From positions 119,648,434-119,712,433 of the forward strand of contig CM066727.1 in assembly GCA_033961575.1 (NCBI GenBank): a stretch of 64,000 nucleotides of DNA. Reading direction: 5' to 3'. The notes under the pieces were generated by a model, which saw only the letters and a list, made by a program, of their open reading frames with translations, had not been told where the DNA came from and ran no database searches. Shown here piece after piece: positions 44,201-55,992 of this stretch (position 1 is its first letter; every line of letters begins with the position of its first letter). Both the position numbers and the translations under genes were made by a program. The DNA is from Aselliscus stoliczkanus (Eukaryota > Chordata > Mammalia > Chiroptera > Hipposideridae).

Positions 44201-46590
44201 GTCACTTGGCTTTTCAGACCCTTCCAGCAGGAAGCAAAGAGCTCGATAGATTCTGTGCACAGAAAGATCTAGTAACACTTCAATGGGACCATCAGACAGT
44301 ATTATTATGGGTTGATAGGCAGTATGTAATTATTTTTAACATGCGTGTGTGTGGTTAGGGCTTGAAATGTATCACAATGCTGTCCAATACCAAAGAAACA
44401 TAGATGAAATGAGTAATTCTCGCTCGGTGTACCGGGAAAGAAACCAGCCTAAATAACCCACTGGGGGATAAAAATCATAAAATGAAGAGCTTAATGAAAT
44501 TAAGGCTCTGCAAGAGAAAGTGTGATTCTCAAATAAACAAGCTTTGAAATATTTTATAATGCTCTTAGGAGGAAATGTATTAGATTATTCGTAAAATACA
44601 CACTTGGAAAGAATTGTCTCAAGCTACATTTCCATCCTGTTTTAAAAGCTAGGGGTGAACACTGCCGAGATTTTGCCACTTTCTAACAATTAGCCTCAGG
44701 ATATATTTATTTAGTTAAACAGCACTGCAAGCAAAACAAACAAAACATATTGATGCTCATTTCAGAGCCCCCGACAATTTAAGGTACTCTCTAAGCAACA
44801 TTGTAGAAGAATATTATCTGCAGAATTGAGAATTTGTTAGCATTGGGTTAATTGAAAAACATCAAAAGTTTTATACATATATTGTCACGAGTAATTTCTT
44901 AGATTTTAAGATTAATGTTTTAAAATGATTTATTTAAAAATCCATATGGAATCGCATATATAAACTTCCATAATTATCTCTTCTGGGATAATAAAAAAAA
45001 ACTTGCTCCCCTTAAACTCTTTCCTTTGGTTGATTTCACTATTACCTCTCCTTATTGGACACTTAGGTATTTAAAGGATGGCTCCAAATATAAGATCTTA
45101 GCCTAAATATATATTAAATTCTATTTCAGATTGAAATGCAAACATTTGTAATTTGGGATTTAGAGCAATTTAAATCATGAAAATGTTGTCTAAAACTTTG
45201 GGCTCTGTAAAAGGAGAATAACCAGAAGATCTCCAACAAAGTGCTGTGAAGATTAAATAAAAATTTATATAAAGTGTAGTGTACTTTATCATAGAAACCA
45301 TTGTGTAGGAGTATCTTTTAAGGATCTAATTGGAAGGACCTTTTACTGATACAATGTCAGGATCTATTCCCATTACTACTTTTCTCTCTGCCACCTAAAT
45401 TTACTATGCCTTTAATTCTTCACATGCCCAGTGCTGAAATTCCTCTGAATTGTAGGTAATTTATTAATAACATCTAGCTCAGATGAGACAAAATGTACCC
45501 ACAGTCCGATTGTTTTTCCCGATAGGATTTAACCAGATTGGGAATACTTTATACTTGTTCATATTCCCCATGTATCCACATGCTAAGCTTTGAATATTAA
45601 AAATTTGTTGATTTTTGAAAAGGTATTAGAAAAGGCCATAAAGTAACATTCACCAACTCAGAAAAAGTTTACTCAATGTCATAAATGAGTTACTTGTATT
45701 TTTTTTTTAACTTTGTAAGAGGCAATTGAATGAACTGATAAAAATTTTCATATAACATTGCTTGAACTATATTATAAACTTTTTTGGGCTTTTTCAGGCC
45801 CTTATAGCATTAAATGTCTTTTCTTCAAGTTGGCATTTGCTGTTTGCTATTAGTCTGTACAAAGTACAAGGCAAAAGATAAAAGGAATGCTCTAAAAAAC
45901 TGACATCTCTCCAGAGATGATTGTAACAAAAATTATTCATTACAACTTGGTAATTAAAGCCTTTGATGAAATGCACATGTCAAATGAGCTTTTTGGAGAA
46001 GTTCTCCTTTCTGCCTTCTCCCTTTTAAAAGATTAATTCATTTAACTGAAACCAACAGGAGGAAAGAAACAGTATGCAGTCTTGAAATTTTGTTTGGAAA
46101 CAATTAAGTTCTGTCTTTCCTAAAAATATAGATTGTGCAATTAATGGGGAACTTGGCTAGTGCGAGATTGTTGACAAAATGTAGCTAGAAGATTTGAGCT
46201 ATTTTTAGTTATGCTGTTTATACTTAATAGCATTTGCTTACATGAAGTTACTCTTTTAAAATATAATGAAGAGCTAGTTGGCATTTGTTTTGGGAAAATA
46301 TCCAGTTTTTAGTAAAAAAAAAAAAAATCCTGCATTCAGAAGAGATAAATAACCTCCTCATGAATTTAAGTAGAACAAAATGGTTAGTATAATAACACTA
46401 CACCTAAAAATTCATTACATGTAAAACTTATTCTGAAAAAGTAGAAATTTTCATCTATAAAACATTTCAACACCATTTTTTCTTTCTTTTTTTTTTTCTT
46501 TCAAGAATATCTAGTTACTGAAAGTAGCCTAATACAATTTTGTCTGGTAGAGAAAATTAGGGGAATTGCTTTAATAAATAAGAATGATGT
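44201..46590. other. Repeat-poor 2.4-kb block, candidate conserved non-coding DNA
   Basis: The longest stretch in the window with no transposon signature I can see and no coding frame over about 60 codons. It is AT-rich but complex, with many homeodomain-like cores (TAATT, ATTA, TTTAAT) and words such as 'gagcttaatgaaattaaggc' (about 44488) and 'atttatttagttaaacagca' (about 44703). The absence of insertions over 2.4 kb, when the rest of the window takes one every 0.5-1 kb, fits selection against insertion. Conservation itself is unproved here. Confidence 0.4.
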
Positions 46591-47290
46591 TTAATTAACT
46601 TTGTCAGTAAAATGAGTCCTTCTGAAGTCCTTAAAAATACTTAAAAACAGCGTCCTCTCTTCATAAATTGTTTCAATTATGATCTTTCTCTCACTAGTTT
46701 TTCCTTCATAGGTAGTAAAAGTTAGTTTGCATTGTGTCCTTGTTAAGAATAACACATCTCCAGTGAGTGAAGTATGACTTAATGAAATGTTAAACACTTA
46801 AAAATCTTGGCTGTAACCCGTTAGCATCTTGGGAGTCCATGTACTTTCCACAAGGGACTGTGTCAACCATATCAAAGAGAATAGGAGCTCTATCTCTGGA
46901 TCTTGCTTCACTGGATTGGAGCTCACACTGGCCTCTTGTCCTGCTTCCTGTGAAGACTCTGAGAGCTCTGGAACTCCCAATGAACCTGCTTCACTGGGAC
47001 CTTGGTCTGTGCTAAGGATTCATTAGATGGAGCTGACTTGGCATCTAAGCAGATAACGGGGGTTGTGCCTTGCACTGCAAATCCAGTGGTTGCTTGGCAG
47101 CCAAACTCATGACATCTCCAACAAACAGAGGTGCAGAGGCTGCTGTTTGCCTGCCCCTGGGCATGATTGCTTTAGGAACCCAGGCAAGGGGACTGGGAAA
47201 AAGACTCACAATAGAACCAATGGGGAGAAGGCCAGTAATGGGTGGCATGACTGTCTCCCTCTGTTCCTTTGTTTAATTAGTATTTGCTAG
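46591..47290. other. Unassigned sequence
   Basis: No gene or named repeat. Overlapping short frames at 47045-47290 on both strands share no known motif. Confidence 0.35.
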
Positions 47291-47293
47291 GGT

Positions 47294-47334
47294 GTGTATG
47301 TGTGTGTGTGTGCATGTGTGTGTGCATGTGTATG
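47294..47334. repeat. Imperfect (TG)n microsatellite
   Basis: TG repeats with regular CA/TG interruptions (tgtgcatgtg). Confidence 0.9.
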
Positions 47335-47493
47335 TAATTTATACCTCTGTCCAAAAAACTATATATATGTATATCTTATAATCATAGAAATTTTTAAAAA
47401 ATGCATATACAAGGATAATAATAAAATAAAAAGTGTCCAGCCTCACCTTACCCTTCCCACCTCCGCTTTCTATTCTACCTCAGAAGTAATTGC

Positions 47494-47508
47494 TTACAGA
47501 TCCTTTAA

Positions 47509-47514
<6 letters not shown>
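47494..47514. repeat. Left target-site duplication of the young L1
   Basis: 21-bp direct repeat containing acagatcctttaactcttt. The right copy is at 50005-50025, directly after the L1's 5' truncation point, and the match is exact. Confidence 0.92.
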
Positions 47515-47551
<37 letters not shown>

Positions 47552-47577
47552 TTTTTAATTTTATTTTATTTTTAATT

Positions 47578-47722
47578 AGTTTCAGGTGTACAACACAGTG
47601 CAATAGTTATACATTTTACCCCTCAAAGTGACAACTCCCCCACCCCCAATAGTTTCAGGTGTACAACACAGTGCAATAGTTATACATTTTACCCCCCAAA
47701 GTGACAAACCCCCACCCCCAAT
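47578..47722. repeat. 73-bp tandem duplication in the L1 3' UTR
   Basis: Unit 1 at 47578-47650 and unit 2 at 47651-47722 start identically (agtttcaggtgtacaacaca) and differ only by a few changes in the C-rich end. The unit carries the L1 3'-terminal 'ggtgtacaacacagtgcaat' motif, so the element has two copies of its own terminal segment. Confidence 0.93.
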
Positions 47723-48125
47723 ACACCCCCACACCCCCATATCATACATATCTATTACTCTTCCCTGACTCTCTTCCACAGTATAATCCACATCCCGTGA
47801 CTATCTATATATATTCAATTACAGTAGGTATACCACCTCCACTTTAGTAATACAGTGCAGTGATCAAACCTCTACTCCATCCATGAAATGGTCTCCCTAA
47901 CAAGACCTATGATCATCTGACATTCCACAGAATATTTACAACATTATTAATTATATTCCCCAAACTGTTTTTCCTATCCCAGTAGCAATATTGTAGTTGC
48001 CTATTTTTGCTGTCTAATCCCTTCCCCTTCTCCCTCATTCCCATTCCTCTCCAAATTAGCAACCCTGATTTTTCCTCTATATCTATGAGACAGTTTCTGT
48101 TTACTTTGCTCATTCATACAGTTTT

Positions 48126-48927
48126 TCATATTCCACATATAAGTGAGATCATATGGTATTTGTCCTTCTCTGACTGACTTACTTCACTCAACATTATAGT
48201 CTCTAGGTCCATCCATATCATTGCAAATGGCACGATTTCATTCTTCTTTATAGCGGAGTAATACTCCATTGTATAAATATACCACAGTTTCTTAATCCAG
48301 TCATCTACTGACGGGCATTTTGGTTGTTTCCAAGTCTTAGCTATTGTAAATTGTGCTGCTATGAACATCGGGGTGCATAACTTTTTTTGAATAAGTGTCT
48401 TGGTTTTTTCAGGATAAATACCAAGGAGTGGAATTGCTGGGTCAAAAGGTAGCTCTATTTCCATTTCTTTGAGATACCTCCATACTGACTTCCATAGTGG
48501 CTGCACCAATCTGCAGTCCCACCAACAGTGCAGCAGGGTCCCCTTTTCCCCACAGCCCCGCCAGCACTTGTTGTTTGTTGATTTGTTGATGATAGCCATT
48601 CTGACTGGAGTGAGGTGGTATCTCATGGTGGTTTTTATTTGCATTTCCTAATGACCAGTGAGGTTGAACTTTTTTCATATGCCTGTTGGCCATCTGTATG
48701 TCCTCTTTAGAGAAATGTCTCTTCATATCTTCTGCCCATTTTTTAATTGGGTTGATTGTTTTCTTGGTGTTGAGTGTCATGAGTGTTTTAGAAATTTTGG
48801 ATATTAACCCCTTATCAGATATATCGTTGGCAAATATATTCTCCCAGTCAGTAGGCTTCTTTGTTGTTATTAATGGTTTCCTTTGTTGTGAAAAAACTTT
48901 AAGTCTGATATAATCCCATATGTTCAT
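48126..48927 (-). pseudogene. L1 ORF2 C-terminal region (two frames)
   Basis: Two overlapping minus-strand open frames, 48442-48927 (161 codons) and 48126-48644 (172 codons), together encode the C-terminal part of L1 ORF2p. The first carries the [18 protein letters not shown] region. The second carries the Cys-rich block near its start ([18 protein letters not shown], the CxxxC...H...C zinc-knuckle-like segment of L1 ORF2p), then a [11 protein letters not shown] motif and an [12 protein letters not shown] motif. A frameshift in the overlap separates them. Not functional as a protein because the 5' half of ORF2 is missing. Confidence 0.9.
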
Positions 48928-49366
48928 TTTTTTCTTTTACTTCCCTTGCCCGTAGGGATGTATCAGTAAAAATATTGCTCCGGGTAATGTCTGCAAATGT
49001 ACTCCTATATTTTCATTTAGGATTTTTATGGTTTCAGGTCTTACATTTAAGTCTTTAATCCATTTTGAATTTGTTCTTGTATAAGGCGTAAGGAGATGAT
49101 CCAGTTTCATTTTTTTTGCATGTGTCAGTCCAATTTTCCCAGCACCATTTATTGAATAGACTATTTTTACTCCAGTGTAAATTCTTGCTTCCCTTTGTCA
49201 TAGATTAACTGTCCGTAAATGCTTGGATTTATTTCTGGGCTCTCTGTTCTGTTCCACTGATCGATGTGCCTGTTTTTATGCCAATACCAAACTGTCTTGA
49301 TTACTGTGGCCTTGTAGTAGGTTTTGATGTCTGGTAGCGTGATCCCCCCAACTTTGTTTTTATTCC

Positions 49367-50004
49367 TCAGAATTGCGAGGCTATTCTGGGTCTTTTATGA
49401 TTCCATATAAACTTTAGGATTATATTTTCTATTTCTGTGAAAAATGCCCTTGGTAGTTTGATAGGAATTGCATTGAATCTATATATTGCTTTAGGCAGTA
49501 TGGACATTTTAACTATATTAATTCTTCCTATCCATGAGCATGGTAGGTGTTTCCATTTATTTGTATCTTCTATGATTTCTTTCTTCAATGTCTTATAATT
49601 TTCTGAGTACAGATCTTTCACTTCTTTGGTTAAATTTATTCCTAGGTATTTTATAGTTCTTGACGCAATTGTAAATGGGACAGTTTTCTTAATTTCGCTT
49701 TCCATTAGTTTATTATTGGTATATGCAAATGCCACTGATTTCTGAACATTGATTTTATATCCTGCTACTTTACTGAATTCGTCTATCAGTTCCAATAGTT
49801 TTTTGATGGAGTCTTTGGGGTTCTCTATATACAGTATCATGTCATCTGCATATAGTGACAATTTTACTTCTTCCTTGCCAATTTGGATGCCTTTTATTTC
49901 TTTTTGTTGTCTGATTGCTGTGGCTAGAACTTCCAGCACTATGTTGAATAAAAGAGGAGAAAGTGGACAGCCTTGTCTTGTTCCTGATCTTAAGGGGAAT
50001 GGTT
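49367..50004 (-). pseudogene. L1 ORF2 reverse transcriptase fragment
   Basis: The 190-codon minus-strand frame (49367-49939) is open in the same frame back to the truncation point at 50004. It contains the reverse transcriptase catalytic box ([10 protein letters not shown], about residues 28-37) and downstream conserved blocks ([49 protein letters not shown]). The frame ends at about 49367 through a small frameshift next to the NHKRPRIA block. Homology continues in other frames to 48927. The catalytic Asp pair is intact, but without endonuclease and ORF1 the element cannot move itself. Confidence 0.93.
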
Positions 50005-50025
50005 TTACAGATCCTTTAACTCTTT
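50005..50025. repeat. Right target-site duplication of the young L1
   Basis: Exact copy of 47494-47514, abutting the 5' end of the truncated L1. Confidence 0.92.
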
Positions 50026-50439
50026 ATTCTGATATCTACTTTCTTATTTCCAAATAATGTGTTTCTATGGATATTTCTTGATTTTCCAATTTTAGATATT
50101 ATTGTTGACTGCCCACCAATCTTTCAAATATAGTTATGTCACATATTTATTAAAACCCTTTCAGTTTTTAATATATATTATATACTATATACTTTTATTA
50201 CAATTAAATATTCTTCATAGCTGAGTCACATAGTATACTGATTACGTATCCCTTCTTATACAATTTTTCTTCCCCTAATGTTAATATTGTCTGTTTTTTT
50301 CTTTCATTGCTTTGTATTCTCTAATGAGCCTCTAATAGTCCCTAACATATATTTAGCAAGTGCTACATGCCCAGTATTGTTGTAAATAGTTTATAGGTAA
50401 GGGGTGAGGGGATAGAAGGTAGGGAGTGTCATGCCCTGG
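50026..50439. other. Unassigned AT-rich sequence
   Basis: No gene or named repeat. It is the direct continuation of the pre-insertion sequence left of the L1. Confidence 0.4.
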
Positions 50440-50910
50440 TGTAAAAAAGGACAAAGTCCATGTTCCTTGCTATGGCACATACGATCTGGCCTCCTGGCTA
50501 TCTCAGCCTCATTTCTTGTCTTCTCTCCCCCCCTATTTTGCATTCCAGCCTCCTTGGACTTGTTTTAGATATTAGAATTTATCTTGCTTGCTCTTCTTCC
50601 CTGGCCTTTTCACCAGCCCCTGGCTGCCTAAATCACTCCCCTGCCCCCATTATTTGACTCATCCATACTCAGGTGCCAATCTCCCCTGACCCCTAAAAAA
50701 GGTCAGAGTGTCCTGTAATGTGTTCCCGTAGCACTCTGTTCTTGTCATTCACCACTCTTCATGTTTACTGCATGGTTGACATCTTTTCTTCTTGTTGTGC
50801 CATAGCAGCAAGGCAAGCCTGGGTAGTCTTGTTCTCTTAGGGAGCCCCAGGGCTTGGCATCTACATTTTTGCTGTTATAAATGTTAGTGATTATATCATG
50901 GGGACACTAA
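50440..50910 (+). mobile_element. L2 LINE 3' end
   Basis: Long L2-like order: 'aaggacaaagtccatgttcc', 'acgatctggcctcctggcta', 'ctcagcctcatttcttgtct', 'gcctccttggacttgtttta', 'ggccttttcaccagcccctg', 'gagtgtcctgtaatgtgttc', 'ccgtagcactctgttcttgt' and 'agccccagggcttggcatct'. Plus orientation; the terminal 'gaataaatg' end is lost. Confidence 0.7.
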
Positions 50911-53900
50911 GGAGAATGATAGTGACACAAATGTGCATCAAAACGTTGCAATAATTCAGGCTGAGAAAATCCTACGTAAGGAGAATGAATCGTTTACTCA
51001 CACGAAGTAATTGTTTCTCCTTAATAAGTCACCTAAACTTAAACTGGCTGAGACTTATTGCAACTATAACATCTTTGAGTGTCACTGTGTTTGGCCATGT
51101 ATTCTCTAACCTTCCATCTCCCATAATGCATTGAGGCATATGCCGTGGCTAAAGCAATTGTTCTCTGAGCAGTGAAACCAGAGAAACCAGTGGGTTCTCT
51201 GCCTTCCTGGAGCCTCCAGTCTAGTAAGAAAGACTAACAATCAGCAGCTAAACACATACATAAACATGTACTTGCAGACTGAAAAAAATGGTGTCAAATG
51301 GAAACCTAACAGTGATGTTTAGTGGATGCTCAGAGAGCCCTTTTGAGGCTGCATCTGATTGGATGCTCAGAGAGCCCTTTTGAGGCTGCATCTGGATTGA
51401 GTGAAAATATTTTCAGTGTGTACCTTGGATGCAGGAGGAACAGTGGCAGTAAGCAGGCCAAGTATCTGCTGACCCTCTGCATCCTTCAGGTATAGAAAAT
51501 AGATTGGATACATGCCTCAACATGTGTGGCACTGGATATATTATTTCAAACACTGAAAAATGAAACAAGCCCTAAACTTTGAAGGGAACTGTCTATGTGA
51601 TTAAAACTTGGAACGGAGTCCAACTGTTGAAACACAATGTTGTTACTGTTCCTTTCTTTGACCGTGATATTTGAACCCAAACTGACTGATAACAACTCAA
51701 ATGCCTTGTGGGATGTCAATGCAATTTTGCCCTGGGATCCATTAGTAAGAGTAAAATAGCCTGATGAAGACTGGACAAATTCCACAGGTCTGGCTGGGCT
51801 AATTGCCATGGAGTCAAATCATATGGCCGCACCTGGCGATATGGCAGACCATTCTCAATTTCCCCCATTTTATTTCATGCAGAATGTCTGTTTGGATTTC
51901 TGTTTACTCAATTTAATTTGGCTCTATTGTCCCTTCCACTATCTCTAAACCTTTCCCAGCAAATGGAGACCTTTTGCTTTCCTATTCCAAAGAAAATTCA
52001 GGTGACCATGTGAAGTATATTGGTTACAAGAAGACTGAAAACCAGTCTGGATTAATCAGAGGGTGACGACATTTTGATGGAACCTTGGGAAGGGTGCTGC
52101 CAACCTCTGCTCAGATTGTGGAGACAGGAAGGTAGATGTATGATATTAAAGATGATTTCTCAAGGACTCTTCTAAGACTGAATGATAGCAACAACAATTA
52201 TTATCATGCTGAAGCAAAAGGGGAATAATGATTTGAGGAAGTTGAAAGAACAAGTCACATCAGTTTTTTGGTTTTTTGGCCTAAAGCCATAAACAGCCTC
52301 ATTTTCTAGTGAAGAAAAGGCACCAGTGATTTTTATAATTTAGATACTTTTGTCAAAGAGCTGCAGAATCCACTGCTGGATAAAAGGGAAAAAATGGGTC
52401 AAATTCAAAAGAATTACTTTTAATTTACTGGAAGATGTTTGCCAAGGGTGTGGAAATGAATTGAGATAGCTAGTGTATGTCTATTTATTTGTTAATATTT
52501 GTGTCAGCTCATAGAAAGAGTTGGAGATGTTTGAGGGCATTCCGTCTCGGTGGTTGCAAACTTTTTATCCTTTATAACAGCACAGCTTTTAAAAAATAAA
52601 CTATTTGTTCAACTCCAATACAAAACAGGTAAAAGCAAAGATGACTGCATAGGAGATGGAATGGAGTTGAGAGTATGACCCACTTGGATTCGTGCCTTTC
52701 GCCACCCACCTGGGTTTTCCATGAGACAGTTCTAAGGACTCAGTTTGAAAACCATTAATTTAATGCAATCTCCTCATTTTATAAACAGGGATAAAGTGAC
52801 TTGCCCAGAATAACACAATTAGTTACCTGGGGGACCAGCTCCCTGTACAACGATGTTTTCACCACGTCATACTTGGTGTGTTGTTGATTCTCCCATTTCC
52901 TGAGCCCCCCCCTAGCTTTTCCTACTTCTCATGTCAAAAGGGTTCTATTCATTATTGTCTTCTTCCCATGTTATTCAATGGATTTTATCCCATCACTGCA
53001 GTTTTTATGATAGTTCAAAGAAAAACATATCTGACTCCACATACCCATGAGAGCGTAGTAGGGAACATCAGACACGCCTGCCTCAGTTAGAGCCCACAGT
53101 GGCTGCTGCTTTCTAATGTGCCCTATAAATAAGGGTCGCAGTCCATGACCAAAGCTGGGGAATGGGGGATGGGAATGGAGGGAGGATAATCTGTCTTATC
53201 ATTTTTGTTGTATTCCCTAGCATGTGACAGAAGAGAGTAATGAGAAATTCTCTGATGGTCTTGAGTTGTTTGAATGCTGCTTCTCTTTCTCAGAACTGAC
53301 ATTTTGTGTGACCTTTGACAAATGATAATTTCTTATGTCCTGTTTTGTGAGATTTTGAACTATGTGCAGAGAGATTGTTACAAAGCATAATAATATCTAT
53401 CACCTGAAAAAAAGAAATGTTAATTTTATATGGACTTTTATTTCTAAGGATACAAGCTCAATTGTTAGAGCTAGATATGGTATAAGAGAACTTCTCAGCC
53501 CATTTTTTTCTCTTGGAATGAGGAATTGAGCCCCAGCGTGGTAAAGAACAGTGTCTATGATGAAGCAGCCAGTTTGAGGCATGAACTAAGTCCTCCTCAG
53601 TCAAGACACATTGCTTATCCTAGTCTTTGATTGGTCTGATTTGATTTTAAAAATATGCATTTTGTGTCCTCTTGTGCATAATATTAGTGAAGAAGATTTT
53701 CCAATTTCCTTGATAGGAAAGAGTAGACATTAAAGACCCTTTAAGAGCAGGGGTCTTTATTTCATTCATGGAGATTTTCCAGCCCCTTTGGTCATTTCTT
53801 GGTCTGCAAGAGCAGTCAGTGTTTTATGCTGGGAGCTTCAGCATGTTCAATGGTACTGGCTAGAATCCTTAGACTAATGACTGCACCCTCTGTCCTTTAC

Positions 53901-54185
53901 ATCAAATAAGATGCTATTTGATCCAATCATTCTAATACTGTCAGGGCTGTGGCTTGGAACTCTTTTAAGCTAATTCACTAAGTTCAAACTCATGGCAGCT
54001 GATTTCATCATCAAATATGGGCAATCATCAGGCATGGGACAATGGAGCTGTACAAGCTTATCATATCCCTTGGAGAGATGGAATGACCTACACAAGACAT
54101 TGATGAGAGGAAGGAACCTTCACCACATTAGCTTTATCTTTAAGGGTAAATTGCTGTTATTGTTCTAGCTGTGAAGCCAGGCTCT
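50911..54185. other. Unassigned sequence, mostly repeat-poor
   Basis: About 3.3 kb with only the 37-bp duplication and a MIR/L2-like trace at about 52740-52860 ('ttaatgcaatctcctcattttataaac', 'gtgacttgcccagaataac'). An 87-codon minus-strand frame at 51546-51809 has no recognisable domain. 52000-52600 and 53600-54100 look unique. Confidence 0.4.
51324..51397. repeat. 37-bp tandem duplication
   Basis: The unit beginning ggatgctcagagagccc at 51324 is repeated at 51361, with 34 identical bases (through gcatctg), then diverges by a small shift. It lies in sequence without a recognised repeat family. Confidence 0.94.
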
Positions 54186-54189
54186 TTAA

Positions 54190-54430
54190 GATGAAAAGCT
54201 TGGGCTTTGAGTTGATGAACTGGTTATGAATGCCAGGCCTGCCTGTTACTGGCTGTAACCTTCATTGAGCTAGTTAACCTCACTCTGCCCAATTTTTGTA
54301 TCATAGAGTAGGTTAGTAAGAATAAACATCTCAGACTGTTCTGAAGACTAAATGAGTGAATACATGCAGCTGTTAGAATAGTCTTGCGTATAGTAGGTAC
54401 TTAATAAATATTACCTATTATTATCCTTAC
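54190..54430 (+). mobile_element. MIR SINE remnant
   Basis: 'gcttgggctttgagttgatg', 'tgcctgttactggctgtaac', 'gagctagttaacctcactct', 'agactgttctgaagactaaa' and 'gtataagtaggtacttaat'-type end (cttgcgtatagtaggtact): complete MIR order. Confidence 0.7.
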
Positions 54431-55610
54431 CCACAAGCTTTAGGTTAATATCAAACTTCCAATTGTTTAAAACTGTGAATGAGAAATGTTCATTGTTTGA
54501 AGCAGCTATGTTTTGGGATAATTTGTTATGCAGCCATAGATAGTCAATACATACTAACCATGATTGACAGTCACCACCAATGTGGATATAGTCTAGACAA
54601 AGCCTGTCTGAGGTTTAATTCTAGTTCTTTCATGTACTCATTCAATAAACATTTGCTGTGTGCTAGGCTTTGTGGACACAAAAGTTAACTTTTAAAAAAA
54701 GACACTGTCCTTGCCTTCTAGGAAAAGACAAGCTTGCAAACTTCGTGGCAAATCTATTTATACAACTTCACTAACTTATTTTAAACTACGACTTATTATA
54801 AATGTTTAATTTAAGTAATTTATTAAATATATAATTAAATGTCTTTGCTATATTAAGAAAACGAACGAAGAAACCCCTTCTAATTGTTTAAGTGAGTTCC
54901 AGCAGCCATCTTACTTTCTGTATTCAGGAAACGGTCATCACCCTATCACTGACAGTTTCTTCTGGGTAAGCTTTTCATGTTATTGAAGACCCAAGTAATT
55001 GGTGGTGCGTTCTTGGGTGTTACTTATCTGGCACACACTGGGCCAGGTGAGCTAAAGGTGGAGGGATGAGTAAGGTGAGGACATCCACATGATTAAGACA
55101 TGGTCTCAGTTCTCAAAGGGCGTGCGTGGGGGTGAAAGGTGGGGTAGGGTGGGGATGCAAAGTAACAGGGAATGGTCCTTGCCTTCAAAGAACTCACTGT
55201 CTTGAGAAAAAGGTTATCAGTAAACAAACAGTGACAAAGCTGTGAGAAACATGCAAAGTGCTAGGGCAGCACAGAAGAGGAAGTGATTAAGACAGCCTGA
55301 GGGGACCAAGGAAAACATCAGAGAGGAAATGACATATAAACTGGGTCAAAGGGTGAGGAATGTGTCAGATAGAAGAGAAAGGATTTGTTTTAAGGTAGGG
55401 GAAACTGCATGTGCAAAGGCACTGAGACACAACACACAAAAGTTGGCACTATTAGGGCAGCATGAGAAGTTTAGAAAGTGTAAGGCACTTCCTTGCTTCA
55501 ATGGTACATCACTGCCCCAGTTCCTTAGCTCAGCTGGCAAAGCCTGGCATGAATGAAGCAGTCTCTGCCTACCTTCCAAATCCATTTCTTGCTTCACAAC
55601 CACCATCACA
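54431..55610. other. Old repeat traces of uncertain name and unassigned sequence
   Basis: 54635-54730 ('cattcaataaacatttgctg', 'tgtgctaggctttgtggaca', 'cactgtccttgccttctagg') and 55080-55440 ('gtccttgccttcaaagaact', 'gagaaacatgcaaagtgcta', 'catgtgcaaaggcactgaga') carry words of a common mammal-wide fossil repeat, in the same class as those at 23130, 39440 and 62040. Confidence 0.4.
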
Positions 55611-55614
55611 CCAG

Positions 55615-55992
55615 CTTTTTGTCACTGGATCATCATAAGCATGATCACTTCAGAGCCACTGCTTCTTCTTTTTGGAACATTCTTTCCCATCTGTTTACTT
55701 GGCTGATCCTTATCACTCTTTAGGTCTTATCTCTTCAGCCAAGCTATCTAGGGCCATTTTCCCTGATGGCAAGTCACTTGCTGTTCCCTATCGCAGCACA
55801 TATCACATAGAATTGCATTATAACCTGTAATTAGATTTCCTGTTAATATGTTTATTACCTGTCTGCCACTCTGGAATGTAGCATGAGACGTGAGGGTAGG
55901 GACACTCTCTCATTCCTGTTGTATCACTAGTGCCCAGGTCAGTCCCTGACACTATACTCAATGGAAATTTGTTGAATAAAGAAATGAAAACA
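55615..55992 (+). mobile_element. L2 LINE 3' end
   Basis: 'cactgcttcttctttttgga', 'cattctttcccatctgttta', 'ttaggtcttatctcttcagc', 'agggccattttccctgatgg', 'tgcattataacctgtaatta', 'gccactctggaatgtagcat', 'gggtagggacactctctcat' and 'ggaaatttgttgaataaaga' follow the L2 3' order with a good closing motif. Confidence 0.75.

Larger units (their letters stand above)
47515..50004 (-). mobile_element. Young 5'-truncated L1 LINE (minus strand)
   Basis: An L1 insertion of about 2.5 kb in minus orientation with all hallmarks: a pure T-run (38 T from 47512, its A tail), an A/T-rich 3' end, a 3' UTR with a 73-bp tandem duplication, the 3' part of ORF2, abrupt 5' truncation inside the reverse transcriptase domain, and an exact 21-bp target-site duplication. 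Reading of the 5' edge gives the [13 protein letters not shown] part of the RT domain just before the truncation, followed by the YADD catalytic box. The 5' UTR, ORF1, endonuclease and early RT are absent, so it was dead on arrival. Confidence 0.93.
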
